A stretch of 22,500 bases of DNA from Mesotaenium endlicherianum (lineage: Eukaryota; Streptophyta; Zygnematophyceae; Zygnematales; Mesotaeniaceae). The stretch spans positions 445,059 through 467,558 of the forward strand of contig WELA01010671.1 in assembly GCA_009602735.1 (NCBI GenBank), written 5' to 3'. The translations under genes were made by a program, and so were the position numbers. Each line of letters opens with the position of its first letter. Within the stretch, counting starts at the first letter, position 1. The notes below the pieces were generated by a model, which worked only from the letters and a program-made list of their open reading frames with translations, ran no database searches and had not been told where the DNA came from. Positions 7,636 through 16,590 of the stretch are shown in pieces.

Positions 7636-8819
7636 GCTAGAAGAAAAAACTGCTGCGGCTGGTGCGCGCCACAGTATGGTGTGCCTCTGGCTGCATGCAT
7701 GCTGGAGCTTGTCGCGTTTATCAGACTTGCCTTCAGTTTGTATATAGGAACAGCTTGCTCCGAGATTGCGGGGGCGAGCATGTCCCAAGCTGTCTGTAAG
7801 GGCTGTTGATTACAGGCAGTTTTTGCAAGGATTGGCATAGTTAGTGATCTAGAGGTGTTAGGTTGGCAAAGTAGTGCTCGTAGCTGCTAATAGTCTCAGT
7901 CACTCAAACATGGACTAGGAGTACATGCACAGTGAGTGCACGCACATGCAACATCTACTCAGCATAGTCCAAGATTATTCTACTCCGGCAAGCTGGCGGG
8001 TGATGTGCTGAGGAGCTAATTACTGTAGCATCATACAAGAGGAGTGTAACCAGCGTCAACATCCTCATCATATGTCTCCTTCACGACGGTTAGAATGTCG
8101 TGACGAATTGGGACTGATTTTTTGTATACAATAATACAAGCTGTATTAAAGTCATAAGGGCTTAATCCCAGAGCTAAGGTTTCTTCTACATGGGACGCAT
8201 TTGTTCCATTGGCATCATCTTACCCTGGCATCTCTTATGAAAGAGTTTCACTGGTTCTCCGTAGTCTATCCCAAAAAATTTGCCGCCCGATGTTCAATTT
8301 TATGGGAGTTGCTCTTGTGTCATGCATTTTATGGTAGCTGCTGGTCTTTGCCATCATGCCCTAATTCTTGATCAAAAAAATGATAAAATAGTCCTATCAT
8401 GTATATATTTTTTTGCCTTCTACATCTAGGGTCATGCATGAATTAATGTTCTGGAAGCTTGCTACATCAATTTGGGCTGCGTCTTGACGGATATTTTCCA
8501 TCATTTCTGATGTCCTTGTTTAAGAAAGCTTTTGCATGGAGTGTTTCCTTTCCACAGGCAGACAGAAGAACTATAGGTACAATAGATCTAAGCATTTCTC
8601 TTTATCGTATCTAGCTTGGGGGCCTGCAAAGACTCCGAGTTTATTTGGTCCTTACAGTGTGCAGCATGACTCTGTGGTCTTCCTTTGCTGGGGAACATGC
8701 GAGTTTAAGAGCTGCAGTGGAGGAAGGACAGTCAATATTCTTCATGCATGCCGGGCTCCCCCCATTCTGAGTGTAAACTGAGCAATCGGTCAAAATTGAA
8801 ATGTGAAGCAGTGATACGG
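7636..8819. other. 3' flank of the SUMO-like gene and intergenic DNA
   Basis: TGTAA, the polyadenylation signal of many chlorophyte algae, occurs at 7795-7799, 160 bases after the stop; this is only suggestive. The rest (8000-8819) is AT-rich with no recognised gene. Confidence 0.35.
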
Positions 8820-9182
8820 TCAAGTCATCTTGTGAGGTGACCATAACTTGTTGACCCTAAAGCAAGCGCTCTGCAATCTGACCAACTCTGATACAGGATA
8901 TCGCACGCTATCCGAGGTCTCACCGCTAATGAAGTCTTGCAGCCATTTGTCTTCCAACGTCTGCGCTTCCCACGGGTCGTCAGGAAGTTCAAACTGTACA
9001 CTCTTTGGTGAACTATCGCTTTCGCCAGAACCTTGTGCAGGCTCCACAGAATGGTGTGTTCTATCAATCCTCAACAACAAACTATTCAATTCCGCTTGCC
9101 CTCTCTTCAGGGTTAGTCGATGCGAAGCTGGGCCCATGTGCCAAATGAGAAGAGGAAGCCTTGTCTTATGCACAAAGGGCAT
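8820..9182 (-). CDS. Possible exon of an unrecognised minus-strand gene
   Basis: The frame reads like protein: a hydrophilic, acidic stretch with SVQFELPDDPWEAQTLEDKW. It includes good splice signals: an acceptor CCCAG at 9132-9128 and a donor GCG|GTGAGA at 8924/8923. The likely exon is therefore 8924-9127 (204 bases). The opposite-strand frame over the same bases is Cys- and Ser-rich and less protein-like. No family is recognised and no partner exons were found, so it may also be a gene relic. Confidence 0.3.
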   Translation of the reverse strand: MPFVHKTRLPLLIWHMGPASHRLTLKRGQAELNSLLLRIDRTHHSVEPAQGSGESDSSPKSVQFELPDDPWEAQTLEDKWLQDFISGETSDSVRYPVSELVRLQSACFRVNKLWSPHKMT

Positions 9183-9520
9183 GCTCTACAGGCTGGTTGG
9201 CTATGACGCGGAATGCAAGACTTTCGGGTCATATAAACGACACGCATGGCTGTAGATACTTCATTCTTCCTTTATCCGAAACTTAATGGTTGACGCCGGA
9301 ATGAAGCCAGCACTCAGGCCGGGAATCAATGTGCACTTGGAATGGTCAAGCTAGTGCCTCGTGTCACGAGTCAAACTTGGAACTTGAAATTGTGGAGGCT
9401 AATAGGGCGTTCTCATTTCAGCTAGTCGTAGGTCCTGCCATCACACGCCGTGGTCATTCCCGAGTCCCTCTTACACTGCCACTGCAAACCTAGAATGCGC
9501 AGTGGCCAGCTCTGGCGCCA

Positions 9521-9775
9521 ATGGTACGTGCTGATCAGGCCAGAGCTTTGAGTAACAACGGGGCCCTGCCACCTGGCACCCTGCTTGAGATTCTGTATGG
9601 GTCGCGAACCCCAACACTGCGTGGGACCACCTTTGAGCAGATTACCCGTGGCATCATGTATGGACCAGAAGAAGGTTTCTACAGTCAGCTATCATCTCTG
9701 GTTGACGTGACACTAGCTTGCTACCTAGATGAATATGCGCGCATAGTTAATTCGTGCAGATTCCAGCTGAGGTAA
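9521..9775 (+). CDS. Possible exon of an unrecognised plus-strand gene
   Basis: The open frame reads NNGALPPGTLLEILYGSR, then TTFEQITRGIMYGPEEGFY and LVDVTLACYLDEYARIV, a balanced protein-like composition. A possible acceptor (TGATCAG) precedes it near 9540. A possible donor AG|GTAACT lies at the end (about 9773). Another protein-like stretch (KRWSAVAASTAKVIGKEL) follows at about 9820-9910 in a different frame, but the splice phases tried do not join them. The family is unknown; a decayed gene is possible. Confidence 0.3.
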   Translation: MVRADQARALSNNGALPPGTLLEILYGSRTPTLRGTTFEQITRGIMYGPEEGFYSQLSSLVDVTLACYLDEYARIVNSCRFQLR

Positions 9776-10020
9776 CTCCAACCCAAGCATGAGCTTGTCC
9801 AAGATGCTTACACATGCAGACCAAGCGCTGGAGTGCAGTAGCTGCTTCGACGGCAAAAGTTATCGGCAAAGAGCTGACTGTTGGAGAGCCAAAGCCAGAG
9901 TCAGAGCCAGGTCATTGGTGCACTCCTCTCACACGTTGCGTAGCAGAAACAAGCACGACACTGCCACCAGTAAATAACCAGTACCGACACAGATCATATG
10001 ATGCAAACTCTTATCAATAG

Positions 10021-11324
10021 GAGAATAGGACCAGCTACCCCACGCAGCCTGCTGATGCTTACATGTGGGTGTTCCTTTACAACCCACTAGATTACACGGA
10101 TGGCTTGGGGCGGTGAAAGAGGGGGGGAGGGAGAGGGACATGCTAGAAAGACTAAGCTGCGTGCAATATGTACATATATATAAAGTCATGCTCTATTCCG
10201 TGGGAGCAGAGCGAAAGAGCTTGTTACCCTCAAAACACTCAGGCAGGGGGACGAGAGGAGAGTCCTACGATCAAACAGATCTGAGCTTAGAAGTATGGTT
10301 TCTGATGGCTGCCAGAAGCGCGGCCCTGCCCGTGTGTCCTGCCTGCTCCTCCTCTCTCCTACTACTGGCAGCGGACTGGCGAGCGCCACCCGTCCCCAGG
10401 GCTCTCTCAGAGGGCCTTATGCTCCCCGGGCTCGAATAGCGGGGGGGCGTGTCGGGATCATTTGATGAGGGGCTGGCTATTGGACTGAGACGGTGCGAAG
10501 GGCTGCCAGGGCTACCAGGGGGGATGTGGATGTGGCCCCCCTCTTCGCCGTAGATCGTGGCCTGATCAACGCGTCGTGTGCCTTGCGGAAGCGAGTGGCC
10601 CGACTGCTGCTTCCGCCTCCTCCCCCCCTTCCTGGATATTCCGCATCCAGACAGGTTTTATGTTAAAAACATGGCAATTAAAGTTTACAGCCCTGTAACC
10701 CGAGCGTTCCACGCAATAGAAAAAAGGGCGTCGGTCTAACACACACACATTCAAGAAAAAGTTGGTTGACTACAACCTCAATCAGAACAGTCCAAAGTTT
10801 TGTCGCTTGCGAGCGCTCGCCGGTGTGCACACGCCTCCCAGATGCCGTCGCATTGATCGTCGAGAAATTCGCATGAGTGATCTCACCACGAAAATGCGTG
10901 TGCCCAGGATTTGCATGCTTTGGAGAAACACGGCACGCTCGCATTACGCGCACATTCAACACGCACGCGAGCGAGTGCCCAACATAATACGCCCAGGGCC
11001 GCATACGCGCGCGCGTCATTACTAGGGTCGGCAGCAAATCAACAACCTACACAAGGGCGGTGAAGAGTAGTCCACGCGCGCATGCGCCTACTGCAAGCAC
11101 AATCAGAGCGCCATCGAGCACCTCACTCCGCATCGCCTATTCTCCGCCCTTTCCAATGGCTAGTCGAAGCCTCTGAAAAGGCTTCCCATCCGAACCTTGG
11201 AGGGAAGGCCACGTGGCGCCGCATCAGGCCCCTTCAGGAGCCAGAGGGCAAGAGGCAGGAGAGCACCTTCTTGCGTCGGAGGACGTCCGTGTCCCATTCG
11301 CGGCCGCGTGGACACCTCTGGCAT
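10021..11324. other. Intergenic stretch, GC-rich to the right, no gene recognised
   Basis: Contains G-runs near 10120 and 10441, a short (AC)n at about 10739 and CG-rich alternating purine/pyrimidine at about 11005. The open frames here have skewed composition and no recognisable domains. Confidence 0.4.
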
Positions 11325-11433
11325 CGGCTCCAACTGCAGCTCCGGCTCCGGCTCCGAATCCAGCTCCAGCAGAAAGTCCGGCTGTCGCTCCGGCAGTGGC
11401 TCCGAATGTGGCTCCGGCTCCAGCTGTAGCTCT
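11325..11433 (+). repeat. (GGCTCC)n hexanucleotide array, imperfect
   Basis: About 18 units of GGCTCC and variants (CAGCTC, GGCAGT, GAATGT). It makes Gly-Ser, Ala-Pro or Gly-Ala repeats in the different frames, which explains the long open frames across it. It is of the same GAGCNN hexamer class as the arrays at 4421 and 22295 (reverse complement GGAGCC). Confidence 0.85.
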
Positions 11434-12336
11434 GAGGTGGTGCTGGGAAGCTCCGCCGTCGGTGCCGTCCTCAGTCTCAGCGTTGTGCGCTCCCTCCGCC
11501 TGGCGTGACTCTGACCGGTCAGGCGATGAGCTGGCAGCCGCTTTCACCTGTCATGAAGTTACGCACGCATCCGCGGGATTGTGGTGAGCACGCCAGAGAA
11601 AAAAAAACAGGAGCTTGCACACATCAAGAGGCAAGCTGTCGTGAATTTTCCCGGACCTCCGATTTCTGTGCGCTTCAGTTTCTTCTGTGCTACTTCGCGT
11701 CATCCCCCCCACCCCCCAATTTACTTTATTGTGCTATCCTTCTCCGGCGACGTTTGACTTCTTGCGCCGGTCTAAGCTCTGGCGCTATTTTCAGCCAAAC
11801 TCTGGGTAGACTTGCCCCCCCATGATGCACACAAACATATCCAATCAACTCAAAAAGCCAATGGCTCGCAATTCTCCCTCGCCCCATCCCCGGAACTCCC
11901 CCGTTGCGAATAGACATTCTTCCGACATTCTTACTCCCCAGCAGCACAAGCTATGTCCGTGTGGGGAAGAGAGAGAACGAGAGGGAGGACGAGAGCATGC
12001 CATGCTCAGACTGCACAGAGGCAGAGCCCTAGACACTAGACTCTAGGGCACCAATGAGAGGAGGAGGTCGCGTGCTTGGCATCTGCGTCTGGCCCTCATT
12101 GCCCCACGCCTGCCAACTTCCCCCAGCCTCGCACACTATCCACGCACCGATTCAACGTGTCTCAAGCTGTTCACGGAAGGGAAGGGGATGTGGAGGCGAA
12201 ACACATACGAGAGTCTAAGGAAGCTAGTGAAAACACAAGGTGAAGGAGCCCTGCAGGCGGCCGAGCGAGTGCCCCCCCGTCCTCCATCCCCCGTCCTTCG
12301 TCCCCCGTCCCCGTCCCCCTCCCCCTCCCCGCCAAC
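11434..12336. other. 3' flank of the FYVE-pseudokinase gene
   Basis: On the minus strand this lies downstream of the stop at 12337. An AATAAA on the minus strand (11730-11725) could be its polyadenylation signal, about 610 bases after the stop. A C-rich run at 12270-12330 immediately follows the stop on this side. No further gene is recognised. Confidence 0.35.
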
Positions 12337-12447
12337 TCAGACCTGCTCGAGGAGCCGCGTGCACTTGGCGTCGAGGGGGGTCTGCCGGATGAACCGCACG
12401 TCAGCCACCAGCTTGACTGCCCCAAACGCGGGCAGCGCTATCAGCTC
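12337..12447 (-). CDS. Exon 9: end of the pseudokinase, stop TGA
   Basis: 36 residues and a TGA (12339-12337), acceptor TGGCGCAG, phase 0. It starts ELIALPAFGAV, like the LxELLxHPxF end of kinase domains. The stop overlaps a possible donor CAG|GTCTGAG, so a further exon is possible. Confidence 0.85.
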   Translation of the reverse strand, partial: ELIALPAFGAVKLVADVRFIRQTPLDAKCTRLLEQV

Positions 12448-15400
12448 CTGCGCCACCCCCCCACGCCGCGCGCAAGCGTGCAAGTCAGAAAGGTGTTCAT
12501 GCACGGGCGTGCCACGCGCGCACAGACACACACAGACGCGGGCACGCGCGAACATTCAATCCCCATATTCAAAGCCCCGAACGCACTCCGAAACCCTTTT
12601 CTCTCAATCCTCAAGTAAGAACCAGGGAGTGGCAATCCAGCCATACTCTTCATACGCACGCACGCGCACACACTCGCGCGCCCACACACATGGGAGGGAG
12701 GGAGGGGGGGAGGGAGGGAGAGAGAGCATGCAAGCAGCGGCTGAAGTAGCAGATGCGCTGGCTCCTGGAGGCCTAAAGAGCAGCAACTATTGGCTCCCTC
12801 ACCTGCAGAGAGGGCGGAGGGACGCCCGGCGGGGCAGCGAAGATGGATCGCAGGATGGCCGCAAAAGGCTGCGGGCAAGTCCGGTCGCTGAACCTCGGCT
12901 GCTGATTGCTCCGCATTGCGACGCCCATGGCCAACTCGTGCAGCAGCCGCCCAAACGCATACACCTCCGAGCTCTGCTCCCACCCCCTCAAGCCCCCCCA
13001 GGTCTCCAGCTCCCCCTGTAAATGCTTCTCCCGCCCTGCTGAGGACAGCTGCACCCGCAACGCAAGCATCCATCTCCGAGCTCTGCTCCCAACCCCTCAA
13101 GCCCCCCAGGTCTCCAGCTCCCCCTGTAAATGTCTCTCCCGCCCTGCTGACCCGCCCTGCTGAGGACAGCCGCGCTCACCACGCAAGCGTCAAGCTGGCC
13201 GCCCACTGAGCCACCGACGGTGACTGGGGAATGCAGCGCGCCATAGACGCCATAGACGCCATAGACGGGGCTGGAGCAGGGGAGCTCGTTCCGGCTCCTC
13301 CAGGGGGGCTCCACCCAGAGCTTGGCCTGGGCTCAAGGTACGACTAGAGTTACCGCATCTGCGGGGTAGTGTGGGGTTATCTGTTGCTCTGTAGGTCTCT
13401 GACTGACTGACTGACTGAGAGCCTCTGTTGTATTTGCAGTTCTGACACGTGTGCCTGCGATTTGCGCAGATCGCACGCGTGTCGTGTGAAACTCTCAAAC
13501 CCTAAACTTCTCAGGAAACGTCGGCCGGCTTGTGTTATTCTTTCCAGACCATTTCGGTGCTCCAAAGTGATACGCTCGCCAACGGTGGGGGACTCCGAGC
13601 GGCGCCACAGTGAGGCCCATCAAACTCAACATCATCCATCTGCTCGCAACACCCGAAGCACAGACAGTAACCACGCCACTGCAAAACTATCTGGTATCAG
13701 AGTCCGCCATTTTCCCGCACGCGCTAACCTTATAATTATCTTCGGCCTACTCTTGACTGCCTACCGCGCGCCTACCACTCTGCGTGCACGTTCAGCACCT
13801 AAGAGTATATTCTGTCAGGCTTTTGATGCGCAGCAGCCACGAGGCCGAAGCGACAGCCTGAGCCGGTGGGCAAACAATGAAGTGTACATAACAACACTGG
13901 AGCGTGCGCGTCACAGACGAAGCGTGCGTTGGGGAGTGTCGTGCGCAGCGCACTGCGAGCACGTGGTTGCCTCACCTCCGCGAGGGCGGCTGCCTGCAGC
14001 TCCAAGTCGGGCGCCAGCCCCAGGAGCTCGTTCTCCAGCACCCCCGCCAGGAAGCAGCACTTCTCTGCGCATCCCCCCCCCCCCGCCGCCACCGCCACCG
14101 CCACCGCCAACGCCACACACCCCAGCCAACAACGAAGTCCCTTCTCAGGGCGACGCAACTCCTCTTGGCCGCCGCCGCCGCACGCGCGAGCTGGAAGGCT
14201 CTCCTCTCTCGCTGACTGACTCCTCTGAGCCGCCACCGCCGCACGCCCCAACTGAAAAAATCATTGCAGACAGACCGACGCTCTCTCGCCTGCAGCGGTG
14301 GTTGCGCGCCCCAGCCGACAACGAGCTCCTCCCGGACCGACCTCTCTCGACCGCCACCGCCGCACATCTCGGCAACTCAGTCACTCTCCTCTCACTCCCC
14401 TCTCAGACTCCACCCAGGCTGACTGCTGACTCCTCCCCACCAGCAGCCAGCACCGCGCATCGCACCTGGACGACTCCTCGCATCGCAGATCGACTCCCTC
14501 TCCACCCCACACACGCCGCCGCACACGCACCAGCTGAAACGTCCCCCCAATCGTCCTCTCAGACTCCCACCTTGCAGACTGACTCCTCGCAGGCTGACCT
14601 GCCGCCCCCCGCAGTGCCGCCCACCCCAGCCGCCGGCAGACTCCACGCACCTGCCCACCGCGCCGCGCTCCAACAGAGCGAGTCTCCTCTCCTCTCAGGC
14701 TGAATCTCTCGCCCGACACCGCCGCACGCCCGACGCCGCCGCACGCCCCGGGCCAACTGACTCCTCGCCAATCGGCTCTCCCTCTCTCTCCCGACACCGC
14801 CCTGCCCCGCAGCAGGCAGGCCGAGTCCGCCCGCCCCAGGAGTAGGGGCGCTGGACGGGAGCTAAAACCCTAGACCCTGATGTAGGTCGCTAGGCGCCTA
14901 AGCCCGCAGGCTTCGGCGCGCCTAGGCTTCTAGGGGCATGCCCCATGCAGGCGTCTGCCAGGTGGTGCAACGTGGGGCTCGGGCAGCCAGCAGAGAAGCA
15001 GAGGGGGCACGGCAGCTGGAGCGCCACCGGCTGCGAGAGTGAGCGGCGGTCGGCACTGCCGCGGATGCTGCCCGGTTCTCTCGATCTCTCTCCGATGCAG
15101 AGGGTCCGTGTTTCTGCTTCCACAGTCCTTCCGGAGCCGGTCTTTTTGTCTCCCGGCACGTGCTGCGGGGAGCGGACTGCCACTTGCAGTGCTGCTGCGC
15201 GCACTTGCTGTTCTCCTCTTCTTTTTCCTACTTTTTTTTCTTTTTGGGGGGGACGTTTCCGATTTCTCGGGACTCGGAGAGGCCATGCAGACGGGGGGTC
15301 ATTCACTGACATTTGTCAGCGGGGGACAAGGGCATTGGGAGGCCAATTCCTCCCAGAGGGGGTAGTGAAGGCTGGGGGCTCTTAGAAGGCTGCCCTTCCT

Positions 15401-16558
15401 GGGGGGGGCAGGTAAGAAAGAAAATGTTGGGACAAAGAAAGCCCCCCTCAGAGTGCGGGAGGTTCGTGCTTTGTCGGCGAGACCGGCCTCTTAATGAGAG
15501 GAGGAGGAGGAGGAGGAAGAGAGAAGGAAACATAGGCTGCAAGGGAGCGTAAGGTGGAGGGGGGGGGGTGCTCACTGTCCACGAGGACGTTGCCCGAGTG
15601 CAGCTGGGCCATCCGGAAGCCCCTGCCTGTGAGGTACAGCAGCGCCTCCAGGACCTGCACGCACGCACACACGCACATACGGCCCCTCTCCCTGTCTGCA
15701 TAAGGGAGCAAGTACCGCCCTCTCTTTCTCCTCAAGAGCAAGGTACCCCCTCGTTCTCGGAGGCGCCAGGCAACAGGGGCTCTCCGTGTAGCTTGCCACC
15801 CGAGAAGGAAGGGGGCCAGATGCGCACAGGACAGAAGATGCAACGCATACGCACACGCGCACCAGCAGCACACGCTAGCAGCGCATGACGATGCGCACCA
15901 CACGCGCGCGCGCGCACACACACAGACAAAGAGAGGGAGGGAGGGAGGGAGAGAGGGAGAGTGCTCGCAGAAGGGAGAGGCCAGAGAGAGCCCATGCCTG
16001 TCGTCCAAAGAGGCAAATGTCCCCCACTGGCAAACCGGGCACGGCGGTGCGCTTGTACTTCTCCCCGTACACTCCCTTTGGATCGGCCTGCCAGAAGAAA
16101 ACGCACGCACAAAGTCGCCAGTCCGCTTCTCTTACAAAGTGAGCAAGAGAGAAAGACCTGCAGCCATTACCCACAGCCATTTCCCACAGCATCCCTTATA
16201 TAGTGCGGAAGAGACACTTCCGCAGGCGTCGTTCGAATGGGGGGTTGTTACAGGGGTTCATGGAACTCGGCAGTCACGAGAAAGTCAGCAGGCGCTGCAG
16301 AGAGCCGGTTGAGCTCTTCATGGACACCCTGGCAGGAGCACGTGTGATCCGTATGAAGCAGCCCACTTTTGAAGGGCACACGAGGTAGCAGGCAAGAGCT
16401 AGGCCTTCCGATGAAACTTCTTACGGGGGAAGGTTGATACAATCTGGTCAGCTGTGGAACTATCCAGACAGCATGGCGAAGGTGATATCATCAGGCAACA
16501 AGTCACCGCCCTCCCGAAAATTTTCTTGTCCCTCTAAAGTGGTCAACAACCACACAGA

Positions 16559-16590
<32 letters not shown>

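Noticed and set aside
11224-11547. Ala/Gly-rich minus-strand frame and its plus-strand counterparts
   Set aside because: Produced by the GGCTCC hexamer array; every frame across it is open and repetitive.
12441-13100. Long minus-strand frame running through exons 8 and 9 region without splicing
   Set aside because: It is in a different frame from the kinase-family residues; the exon frames match the family and splice in phase.
13462-14703. 413-codon plus-strand open frame, proline-rich, the longest in the window
   Set aside because: It lies antisense over exon 7 of the pseudokinase gene and a GC-rich degenerate repeat field; Pro/Arg/Ser composition follows from CCGCCA repeats and no domain is seen.
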